This document shows positions 51,821 through 64,000 of a stretch of DNA of 64,000 bases, in pieces. The stretch is taken from the NCBI GenBank assembly GCA_018993265.1, contig JAGKSW010000042.1, positions 1-64,000 on the forward strand, written 5' to 3'. Each line of letters starts with the position of its first letter. The first letter of the stretch is position 1. The DNA is from Nostoc sp. TH1S01. GTDB taxonomy: Bacteria; Cyanobacteriota; Cyanobacteriia; Cyanobacteriales; Nostocaceae. Under the pieces are notes generated by a model. It was not told where the DNA came from. It saw nothing but the letters and a program-made list of their open reading frames with translations, and did no database searches. A program made the position numbers and the translations under genes.

Positions 51821-52177
51821 TTAGTCTTCATCCAAGGGTGGAAAAGCTTCCTCAAATTTCCACAATTCATCTTTATTTAGCAGAAACCAATTACGTGTAG
51901 CTGGAGTTAATTGGCTCCAAATAATTGCACCAGGAATATCAGGACAAGCATATCGATATTGCTGACCTAGTAATTTGAGATTTGACTCTACCTCATCAGG
52001 AATACCAAATTCTTGCCAGTCCACCACTACATGACTACCGAGAATTCCCGCAGTTGGATCAAAAATTAATTGTGCAGCCCTAATTAAATCGGCAAAGTGT
52101 CGTGGTTTAAGGTTAGATATCTGCTGAATGTTTAATAACTCGTCATGCTCTTGAGACATTTTCCCTGGAGTGATCAA
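51821..52177 (-). CDS. Hypothetical protein
   Basis: Intact ORF, soluble. Confidence 0.55.
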   Translation of the reverse strand: MITPGKMSQEHDELLNIQQISNLKPRHFADLIRAAQLIFDPTAGILGSHVVVDWQEFGIPDEVESNLKLLGQQYRYACPDIPGAIIWSQLTPATRNWFLLNKDELWKFEEAFPPLDED

Positions 52178-52492
52178 AATAGAGTACTTGTAGAACTTAC
52201 TGCCAGAGATTTCTATCCCAATATTTCTAGTCTAACGCTTACAGCCAAATTCAGGAAGTTTAAGCTTCTGGAAATTTCTTGTAATAAATTAGCTACTAAA
52301 ATTTAGTTTTATAAATAATCTAACTCAAGAGATAAATTTTAAGTAATAATTTACTCAAGATTGAACATCTTAAAAAGTAGCAAATTCGCTACTCATCACT
52401 CTCCTGTTAATTTAATTAACCTAGTTTTTTCGAGTAAATACTTACCTAAGAACGCAATCTTTAGTTTAAGAGGCTTTTTGGAGGTAATCACT

Positions 52493-52594
52493 ATGATGGG
52501 ATCTGTTTGGTTATTCTTTTTCTGCTTGATTTGGCTCATGGGCCTTTCTTTATTAGCAGAAATTTGGTTTTATGAAGAAGAGCAGGAGTTTTAG
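52493..52594 (+). CDS. 33-aa single-TM small protein MMGSVWLFFFCLIWLMGLSLLAEIWFYEEEQEF
   Basis: Strong GGAGG ribosome binding site 8-12 nt upstream, own terminator at 52620-52650. Confidence 0.65.
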   Translation: MMGSVWLFFFCLIWLMGLSLLAEIWFYEEEQEF

Positions 52595-52619
52595 TTGTCT
52601 ACTAAATATGAAAAACAAG

Positions 52620-52650
52620 ATCCCTGACTTCTAAAATAAGTCGGGGATTT
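52620..52650 (+). terminator. Intrinsic terminator after the small-protein gene
   Basis: ATCCCTGACTT-CTAAAAT-AAGTCGGGGAT-TT. Confidence 0.7.
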
Positions 52651-52718
52651 GAAGTATATTAGACAGAAGTAAATTTAAAATGATATTAAAGGCTTTTCTT
52701 CTGCTTCCTGCCTTCTAT

Positions 52719-53249
52719 TTACAAGTCACATTGATGAGTTTGGCAATATTTTGCATTATCAATTTCTGCTGGCAATTGATTTAATTTAATAATTTGAAAA
52801 GCTGAGCCACCTTGCACTTCAGCCAAAATATAAGCATATTTTTGACCTCTATAATAATGGTCTCGACCCACTTTAGTAACGCGGCGAGATTGGCTGAAAT
52901 CATTAGCAATATTAGCGTTATAAATACTTTGAATTAACTTCACTGCTTTGGCATTTTTGATTGTGAATTTTATGCTGGAGTCTCCACTGACAGTTATTCC
53001 TTCTTTGGTGACTATCCCATTTTCCGAAGGCACATCAACATAAAAATATAAGTTACCTTTATTACCTGAATAACCATGTGCTTCACTGCTATAGGTCAAA
53101 GGTGGTAGTTTAGCTTTAGTTTTTGCCCATTTGATCACGGTGTTAATGTTTTGCCCTGGCAGCGCATTAGCAGGTGTAATAGCAAACGCAACTGCTAAAG
53201 AGGACAAAATTGCCGAGGTGATGAAGTTAAATTTATTACTATTTTTCAT
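52719..53249 (-). CDS. Secreted hypothetical protein
   Basis: Signal peptide ending TPANALPG; intact ORF. Confidence 0.65.
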   Translation of the reverse strand: MKNSNKFNFITSAILSSLAVAFAITPANALPGQNINTVIKWAKTKAKLPPLTYSSEAHGYSGNKGNLYFYVDVPSENGIVTKEGITVSGDSSIKFTIKNAKAVKLIQSIYNANIANDFSQSRRVTKVGRDHYYRGQKYAYILAEVQGGSAFQIIKLNQLPAEIDNAKYCQTHQCDL

Positions 53250-53756
53250 AGTGCTTCTCTGTAGTAACGCTGGTTGCTACAGCATAGCCCATGATCATTT
53301 CGGGGTCATCTTTGAGGAAATTGTTTAGTCTTGCCTGTCAGAAACTGAGAACATATTAATTTTTGTTGACAAAATCAATAATGAAGCGATCGCTGTTCTC
53401 AAATAAAAAACTAGCCATTCTCCGAAGTGTGGACTAACAGCCGAAACGCAAACATTTGTGTATTTTTGCCGCAGCTAAATAAAATTTTGCTTGCGCCTCA
53501 AGTAAAATATTTTTGTAAAGTTTTTAACTTTCTGATACAAAACTTAGATTTTGTCTAATGTCAATAGAAGTATTTATTCTTAGGTTTGCTGAAACAAGGC
53601 TACAGAATCTACATACTTCTTAATAAATTACCAGTAAAAACGCAAAACGTTCTAATCTAAAAGCTGACTGGGTTAATTTTACTGACAGTTTTGAAGGCGG
53701 TACTCTGAAGGCATAAACACACCGATGTGTCAAGCCTCAAAGCGACCCAGACTTAA

Positions 53757-57200
<3,444 letters not shown>

Positions 57201-57577
57201 TACTTAGTCAATAGTCAAAGGTCAATAGTCAAGAGGTTCATACTCTTGGCTATTACCTGCTGACCATTGATAGTTAACATTTCGTAACATTCCTCTCAGA
57301 TTACGGGTTCAAGTGTAAATCTGAAAAGGAATATTACAAAGTATTAAGAGCAGTCATAAATGCTCAACAGAATGCCGGAGAATATTTTGCGGAAGGTAGC
57401 TGAGTTTTACAGCTTGTGTAGTTGAAATTAACACCAGCAAACTCGTAAAGTATTAGCTACAGCAGCGACTCAACTGTTGTATCTAAAAAACAACGAGAGA
57501 ACGTAGCTACATTCGACCGAAATTAAAATCGCACCAGTTTCATATCCTGGTTTCATTAGTACTGGAGGAATCCATTA

Positions 57578-58063
57578 ATGAGTATCGTCACGAAGTCCAT
57601 CGTGAATGCTGATGCAGAAGCTCGCTACCTCAGCCCTGGCGAATTAGATCGGATCAAGAGCTTTGTTTCTGGTGGCGAACGTCGCCTCCGCATCGCTCAA
57701 GTTTTGACCGACAACCGTGAGCGCATTGTTAAGCAAGCTGGCGACCAATTGTTCCAAAAGCGCCCCGATGTTGTATCTCCTGGTGGTAACGCTTACGGTC
57801 AAGAAATGACAGCTACCTGCTTACGCGACCTAGACTACTACCTCCGTCTCATCACCTACGGAGTAGTTTCTGGCGATGTTACACCTATCGAAGAAATTGG
57901 TGTAGTTGGCGTTCGTGAAATGTACAAATCCCTAGGCACTCCTATCGATGCAGTTGCTGGTGGTGTTGCTGCGATGAAGAACGTTGCTGCTTCCTTGCTG
58001 TCTGCTGAAGATGCTGCTGAAGCTAGCGCCTACTTCGACTACCTAGTTGGTGCAATGCAGTAG
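57578..58063 (+). CDS. apcA: Allophycocyanin alpha subunit
   Basis: [30 protein letters not shown]...[12 protein letters not shown]. Confidence 0.98.
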   Translation: MSIVTKSIVNADAEARYLSPGELDRIKSFVSGGERRLRIAQVLTDNRERIVKQAGDQLFQKRPDVVSPGGNAYGQEMTATCLRDLDYYLRLITYGVVSGDVTPIEEIGVVGVREMYKSLGTPIDAVAGGVAAMKNVAASLLSAEDAAEASAYFDYLVGAMQ

Positions 58064-58127
58064 GCTGAGGTTTTCTCCCTGCTGACACAAACTGTTGCAA
58101 TACGGTTGGAAATAAGGAAATAACAAC

Positions 58128-58613
58128 ATGCAAGACGCAATTACCTCTGTTATTAACTCTTCAGACGTTCAAGGTAAATACCTCGACACTGCTGCTTTAG
58201 AAAAACTGAAAGGCTACTTCGCAACTGGTGAACTGCGCGTTCGTGCAGCTACCACCATCAGCGCCAACGCAGCTGCGATCGTTAAAGAAGCTGTTGCTAA
58301 GTCTCTGTTGTACTCTGATATCACCCGTCCCGGTGGTAACATGTACACCACCCGTCGTTACGCTGCTTGTATCCGTGACTTGGATTACTACCTACGCTAT
58401 GCTACCTACGCTATGCTAGCTGGCGATCCTTCCATCCTGGATGAGCGCGTACTCAACGGTTTGAAAGAAACCTACAACTCCTTGGGTGTACCCGTAGGCG
58501 CTACTGTACAAGCTATCCAAGCAATCAAAGAAGTAACCGCTAGCTTAGTCGGCCCCGACGCTGGTAAAGAAATGGGCGTTTACTTAGACTACATCTCCTC
58601 TGGCTTGAGCTAA
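58128..58613 (+). CDS. apcB: Allophycocyanin beta subunit
   Basis: [20 protein letters not shown]...[23 protein letters not shown]. Confidence 0.98.
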   Translation: MQDAITSVINSSDVQGKYLDTAALEKLKGYFATGELRVRAATTISANAAAIVKEAVAKSLLYSDITRPGGNMYTTRRYAACIRDLDYYLRYATYAMLAGDPSILDERVLNGLKETYNSLGVPVGATVQAIQAIKEVTASLVGPDAGKEMGVYLDYISSGLS

Positions 58614-58852
58614 GAGCTAGTTGGCACTTAAGTAATTAGGTGCGGCTTTATTAAGGTCTGGAAATCAACTGTGAGTGCTAGAGCGTCTTGTCGCTTATCT
58701 TAATTGCATAAATCATGATGAGTGTTAGTGGTCTAGTATTGATGTTTGATTTCCAGCCTTGGAGAGATTAATTAAAGATTTGTCTAAAAAATATACTCCC
58801 GCTTCACTTTGAGATAAAAAAGTTTTCACACTCACCACAGGAGATTGATCAC

Positions 58853-59059
58853 ATGGCGCGGTTGTTTAAAATTACTGCTTGCGTTCCTAGCCAAACCCGG
58901 ATTCGTACTCAACGCGAACTACAAAATACCTATTTCACCAAATTGGTTCCCTACGAAAATTGGTTCCGCGAACAGCAACGAATTCAAAAAATGGGTGGCA
59001 AAATCGTTAAAGTGGAACTGGCAACTGGCAAGCAAGGTACCAACGCTGGTCTGTCCTAA
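58853..59059 (+). CDS. apcC: Phycobilisome core linker ApcC (L-C 7.8)
   Basis: MARLFKITACVPSQTRIRTQRELQNTYFTKLVPYENWF. Confidence 0.98.
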   Translation: MARLFKITACVPSQTRIRTQRELQNTYFTKLVPYENWFREQQRIQKMGGKIVKVELATGKQGTNAGLS

Positions 59060-59098
59060 TTCATATATACAAACTGAATTTTATTGTAGGGAGTTCCC

Positions 59099-59125
59099 AA
59101 GAGGTCAAGAAAGACCTCTTTTTTT
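59099..59125 (+). terminator. Intrinsic terminator of the apcEABC cluster
   Basis: AAGAGGTC-AAGAAA-GACCTCTT-TTTTT. Confidence 0.9.
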
Positions 59126-59154
59126 GTCAATGGTCATTTGTCATTAGTAAATAA

Positions 59155-59337
59155 GTAGGTTGGGTGGAGCGACAGCGAAACCCAACACAAAATCATGATA
59201 TTTTGAGAAAATATTGTGATAGGTAAAATAATTGCAGCGTCAATTTTACCGTTGGAATTGAGATATTTTGGTAGTTGAAAGTTTTGCGGTTTTCTTCATA
59301 GCATTTGTTGGGTTCCGCTTCGCTTCACCCAACCTAC
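59155..59337. mobile_element. 183-bp MITE-like/long inverted repeat element
   Basis: GTAGGTTGGGTGGAGCGACAGCGAAACCCAACA ... TGTTGGGTTCCGCTTCGCTTCACCCAACCTAC near-complementary ends. Confidence 0.7.
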
Positions 59338-59355
59338 GGAAGACTAGCCTCTAGC

Positions 59356-62128
59356 CTACAACCAATTACCAATTAAGACATAAGCAGACCAAAAACTAGG
59401 CGCTCTGTAATTAGGGTGTTGCAAGATTTTGAGTTGAGCATTACGGAGAGCTTGAGCTTTGCTGATGTTACCTTTCATGATTTCTCTATAAAATTCACCA
59501 ACAAACAAAGCTGTAGATTCATCATCAATTTGCCACAAAGAGGCTAGAGTGCTACGCGCACCAGCTCTGATTGCTGTACCTGCGAGTCCTAGAGCGGCGC
59601 GTTTGTCGCCGGTTGCTGTTTGACAGGCGCTCAAAACTAAAAGCTCTACAGCTTGTGCTTGAGTTTGATCTCGGCTACGGAGTAAGCTGTCAAATTCCTT
59701 GACATTAATTGGCCCATCGGCAGCTAAGATAAAAGTCTGGTCAGCACGGGAACTAAACTGTCCGTGAGTTGCTAAATGTACAATATTAAAAGGAACTGAA
59801 TTTACTTCTTTTTCTAGAGCTGTGCTAGTGAATTGCTGATCTAACAGATTGGTTGTGGCAATTCCGGTACTGGAAATAGATTTAACTTCTGATTTAATAG
59901 CAGGTAATGGTGCAAAGTTGGAAAACTCTGGTGGAGGCTGAGTTAAACCCGCAATTAAGGCTTTAAGTTGCTGTTGTACTAAAGGTTGAGGATTTTGTAG
60001 CTGTAAACCAACACTCAAGGCGATCGCATATTTCTCAATTAAGAATTTTTCACCATCGTAAAGCGATGCCATTGGGATGTTACGCAATACACCATCCAGC
60101 ACAAATACGAGAGTATCAACTTTCTTTGCGGATAATTCCGACTCAACTGGTTTAATTAGCCAGTCATATATAATTTGCGATTGCGTTTTAACGGCGTTGG
60201 TAGCTGTCGGATTCACCAATACTTGTCGCAGGTTGGTAACAATTGTTTCTACTTCTGCTTGAGGAATATTTTTACTGTAAAGTTTTAGGGTTTGCCTGGG
60301 TAGTTTGACAATTACCTGAAGTTGTTGCGGCAGAATAATCGGATAAAAAATAGCAGTAGTGGGATTTTCTATATCTACAACTTGATCCAGAATAATATTT
60401 TTACCTTCTAAACAAGCTTCTTGGAAGAAGTTATCTATTTCTGCCAATTGCAAAGCTTCTATTCGCTTACGTGCCTGGTCTAAGATTTTCTCATTTTCTT
60501 GACCTGCTTGAGATTGCAAGAGTAACTCTACTGATTGGCGATACAGCGGTTCAACACTATCTCGAAAATTAAATTGTACGTCTTGATTAATTGTTGCTAA
60601 ATCACTACGCAGAGATTTAATAGTTTCCACCGCAGCATCGTAAGCAGCGATCGCACCTGGAAAATCTTTTTGTTGCCAGAGTAATCTACCTAACTGCCAC
60701 TGTAACCGATAAGCAATATCTGGAATAGTACTAGCCTGTGCTAATAGTAAACCCTGCTGAGTCAGACTTTTTGCATCCGACCATTGTTGAGTTTGTTCGT
60801 ACAAATGACCCAGGCTCAAAAGTGCATTGGCTTCGGCACGGCGATCGCCTAAACTGTGAGATTGTTTCACAGTATTAGCTAAAATTTGAGCAACTTTTTG
60901 GATATCTGGCAACCTAGAGCCAAAATTAGAGTGTTTTTGTCGATTTATAGTTTTCAGCTTCATTAAGCTTTGGGCATAATTAATTTGGGAGTAAATAGCA
61001 GTTCGACTCAGGGGGAGTTGATTAATTTGAGCTTGAACAGCCGGTAATATAGATACTGCCTCTGCCAATTGTTCCCCTTCAATTAACAGACTCAAGTAAT
61101 TAAGTTGTGCAGAAACTTTGGTTAAAGGTGAAGCAGATAGTTTAATATAGGACTCATATTTGATTTCTGAAAAAAATCAGTACATCCAGGTCAGGCTTCT
61201 TTCCTATTCCCTACTCCCTATTCCCTACTCCCTGCCTACACAACTAGATTCAGAAATCAAATCGGATTCCTATAGCTTGTTGATAATATGCGATCGCTGC
61301 TGATATTTGCTGCTGTTTGCGTGCATTGTTGCCCAAACTAAACAAACTAGCTGCCATATCATGATCAGATTCTAGGTGTTTAGCGATCGCTAAACTTTGT
61401 TCTAAAATCTCGTGGGATTTTTCCAGGTTTCCCGATATTAACAAGGCATTACCCAGCGATCGCAAACCGACGGCTTTTTCCAGAGAATCTGGTTGTGATT
61501 GAAATATTTGATTGACTACCTCTAGCATTTGGATAGCACGACGGTAAAAGCCTTGATTGCGCCAAGCTTGTGCTTGATTGATTTGCGATCGCACCACACC
61601 AATATAATTATTGGTTTGCTGATAAATTTTCTCAGTTTTCTGCCAACTAATTAAAGCTGCGTCTGGCTTTCCCATCAAAAGTTGCAGACGACCTTGGATT
61701 TCTAGCGATTGGGCTAATACTGGTAAATTTTGGCTATCTGCGAGCAATTGCAAACTCTCAGTAATTGCTTGCTGTGCCTCTGTAAGTTCGCCTAGTTGCT
61801 GGTAAGCCAGAGATAAATTGCTGAGGGTAGTAGCTAGTTTAATTTGATCTCCTGTTTGTTTGTATGCTTGTACTGCTTGTTGTAATACTTGTACAGCTTC
61901 CGCAAAGCGTCCAGCATCATAGAGAATTTTGCCTTGTTCTACAGGTGAAGCAGTAATGGTTGCATTCGTCAATGAAGATGCAGAGTAGATATTATCAGGT
62001 AAAACTGCCCACATAGGCGAAATTACCACAAACAGTAGACCGACCACAAAATACAACAATAAACTTAAAAGCCTACTGATTTTGCGAGTATTTGGCCAAA
62101 AATCCCTAGTTTTGGTTTTGATGGGCAT
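59356..62128 (-). pseudogene. TPR-CHAT domain protein interrupted by a MITE (ORFs 59356-61095 CHAT and 61250-62128 TPR)
   Basis: 5' ORF is signal plus TPRs, 3' ORF is TPR plus CHAT (HLATHGQF...LVLSACQTATG); removing element plus one TA joins ...YYQQAIKLSASPLTKVSAQLNYLSLLIEGEQL in frame. Confidence 0.85.
61146..61274. mobile_element. MITE-like element copy B inserted in the TPR-CHAT gene
   Basis: TIRs TATAGGACTCATATTTGATTTCTGAA / TTCAGAAATCAAATCGGATTCCTATA (about 22/25 match), TA target duplication. Confidence 0.9.
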
Positions 62129-62236
62129 GGCAACAAGGAGATGATTAAATAAAAAAGTATAAAGGATGAGGATTGAAAGTTAAAGACTAAAAACAATTTA
62201 TTTCATACTTCATACTTCATACTTCAGCTTTCAAAG

Positions 62237-62665
62237 ATGATTACACCAATGCGTATATTTGTTTTAATTTTTAATGCTCACACAGATAACGAAGGGATTC
62301 ACACAGTTCGAGTTGGCGATCGCAATAAAATTCTCATGTTTGAATCAGAAGACGATGCTCTCCGCTTCGCTCTGATGTTAGAGGCTCAGGATTTCCCCAC
62401 ACCAACAGTCGAAGCGATCGATTCAGAAGAAATTAAGGAATTTTGCGAAAGTGCTGGTTACGATTGGGAAATCGTTCCCGAAAATAGTGATTTAGTCCTT
62501 CCCCCAGAACTGAACGTAGAAGAAACTGACTGGCAAATTGATGCTGCCAACGATGATAGTGATGACAGTGTATTTGACGCTGACCAAGTTCCACCAGCCG
62601 CAGAAACAGAATTTTCTGAATCGGAACTCGAAAGTATTCGCCGCAAACTAGAAGGATTATTGTAG
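62237..62665 (+). CDS. DUF3110-like protein
   Basis: FVLIFNAHTDNEGIHTVRVGDRNKILMFESEDDALRFALMLEAQDFPTPTVE. Confidence 0.82.
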   Translation: MITPMRIFVLIFNAHTDNEGIHTVRVGDRNKILMFESEDDALRFALMLEAQDFPTPTVEAIDSEEIKEFCESAGYDWEIVPENSDLVLPPELNVEETDWQIDAANDDSDDSVFDADQVPPAAETEFSESELESIRRKLEGLL

Positions 62666-62748
62666 TTAGTTATTGGTTATTAGTCATTGGTCATTAGTAA
62701 CTGACAAATGACTAATGACAAAAGACAAATAACGCAGGAAACAAAAAA

Positions 62749-63672
62749 ATGGCAGATTTGCAGGAACGCGGACATCTTCTGACTGAGCAAGTAAATCCTC
62801 TCAGCCAAAACTTAGATCAACTTAGTTCTTTAGAATTTGTAGAACTGTTTAATATAGAAGACCAAAAAGCAGTAGCCGCAGTAGCCGCAGCTAAAATTGA
62901 GTTAGCTCAAGCCATTGAACTGACAGCAGAACGTTTGCACCAAGGCGGACGTTTATTTTATATCGGTGCCGGCACCAGTGGCAGATTAGGCGTGTTAGAT
63001 GCAGCTGAGTGTCCCCCTACTTTTTGTACACCTCCAGAATTAGTGCAGGGAATCATTGCTGGTGGTGCTGGCGCGTTAGTCCGCAGTTCTGAGGATTTAG
63101 AAGACCGCGCCCAAGACGGCGAAGCCGCGATCGCTCAAAGACAGATTACCCAATTGGATGTAGTGGTTGGGATTACGGCTGGCGGAACAACACCTTTTGT
63201 GCATGGGGCGCTCAACGCTGCTCGTCAAAGAGGAGCGGTCACTATATTTATTGCTTGTGTGCCGCAAGAACAAGTTAGTATCGACGTTGATATTGATATT
63301 CGGCTGTTAACTGGGCCAGAAGTATTAGCTGGTTCAACTCGTTTAAAAGCTGGTACAGCCACAAAGCTGACTTTAAATATCTTGTCCACTGGGGTAATGG
63401 TAAAGTTGGGCAAAGTTTATGGCAATCGGATGGTGGATGTTGCAGTCACAAATCAAAAACTCCGCGATCGCGCTTTGCGAATTCTCCAAGACCTGACTGG
63501 CCTGAGTCGGGAAACTGCGGGTATTCTGCTAGAACGTAGCGGTAAATGGGTGAAGCTGGCTTTATTAATGCATTGGACTGGCTTAGACAAACAAGCAGGC
63601 GATCGGCTTTTATCAGAACACCAAGGTAATCTCAGAGCCGCTGTAGCCAGCTACAACAACACACAAGCTTGA
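62749..63672 (+). CDS. murQ: N-acetylmuramic acid 6-phosphate etherase
   Basis: GGRLFYIGAGTSGRLGVLDAAECPPTF, GGAGALVRSSEDLEDRAQDG, GNRMVDVAVTNQKLRDRA. Confidence 0.96.
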   Translation: MADLQERGHLLTEQVNPLSQNLDQLSSLEFVELFNIEDQKAVAAVAAAKIELAQAIELTAERLHQGGRLFYIGAGTSGRLGVLDAAECPPTFCTPPELVQGIIAGGAGALVRSSEDLEDRAQDGEAAIAQRQITQLDVVVGITAGGTTPFVHGALNAARQRGAVTIFIACVPQEQVSIDVDIDIRLLTGPEVLAGSTRLKAGTATKLTLNILSTGVMVKLGKVYGNRMVDVAVTNQKLRDRALRILQDLTGLSRETAGILLERSGKWVKLALLMHWTGLDKQAGDRLLSEHQGNLRAAVASYNNTQA

Positions 63673-63690
63673 CCAAGCCCCGTTGGGGCG

Positions 63691-63845
63691 GGTGTGGGGT
63701 GTGGGGTGTGGGGTGTAGGGGAGAGGCAGCCCCAACAACCACCTTGTACAGGTTCCCTGCCCTTGAGGGCAATTGTGTTGGTAGGGGATACAAGCCTCTT
63801 CCAACACCGTCTTCCCTACACCCTACACCCTACCCCCTACACCCT
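63691..63845. repeat. Inverted heptad repeats (GGTGTGG)n ... (CCCTACA)n
   Basis: ggtgtggggtgtggggtgtggggtgtagggg and ccctacaccctacaccctaccccctacaccctg. Confidence 0.85.
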
Positions 63846-64000
63846 GTTGTTGACTTGAAAATTCTTGCATAGATAAATTCTGCAATCAATTTATCAAATA
63901 CTAAAAAGTCAATTTTTCTGCAAAACATCTGGCTGCTACTATTTTTTGGTGGCAAGCCTTTTTTACGTTTTGAAGCTAGAATATTTTGCTCAATTGCTAT

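Overview
This is a chromosomal window from a filamentous, probably heterocyst-forming cyanobacterium (Nostoc/Anabaena/Calothrix-like). I infer this from the apcEABC phycobilisome core operon, abundant HIP1 (GCGATCGC) sites, heptanucleotide STRR repeats, and CIRCE-controlled groESL. Most of it is housekeeping: DAHP synthase, GH57, hemW, PIN/TRAM, groES/groEL, rph, a nucleotide kinase, surE, galE, murQ, and several histidine kinases. No rRNA, tRNA, CRISPR array or full-length IS element was recognised. The most interesting features are: (1) a two-layer 5' leader upstream of the DAHP synthase gene, with an unannotated 21-aa leader peptide (MTTNLNNWFYSFYFWPRANSG) rich in Trp/Phe/Tyr, followed by an intrinsic terminator and a competing antiterminator segment, and preceded by a separate riboswitch-like RNA with its own terminator; (2) an HNH-containing intein in dCTP deaminase; (3) a TA-flanked ~125-bp MITE that splits a TPR-CHAT gene, where in-silico excision restores one reading frame, plus a second copy and a possible decayed third; (4) inverted pairs of heptad repeats recurring at gene ends, one supplying the C-terminus of a transporter; (5) candidate small-protein and sRNA genes. 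All calls come from reading the sequence and the supplied ORFs; no database search was run.
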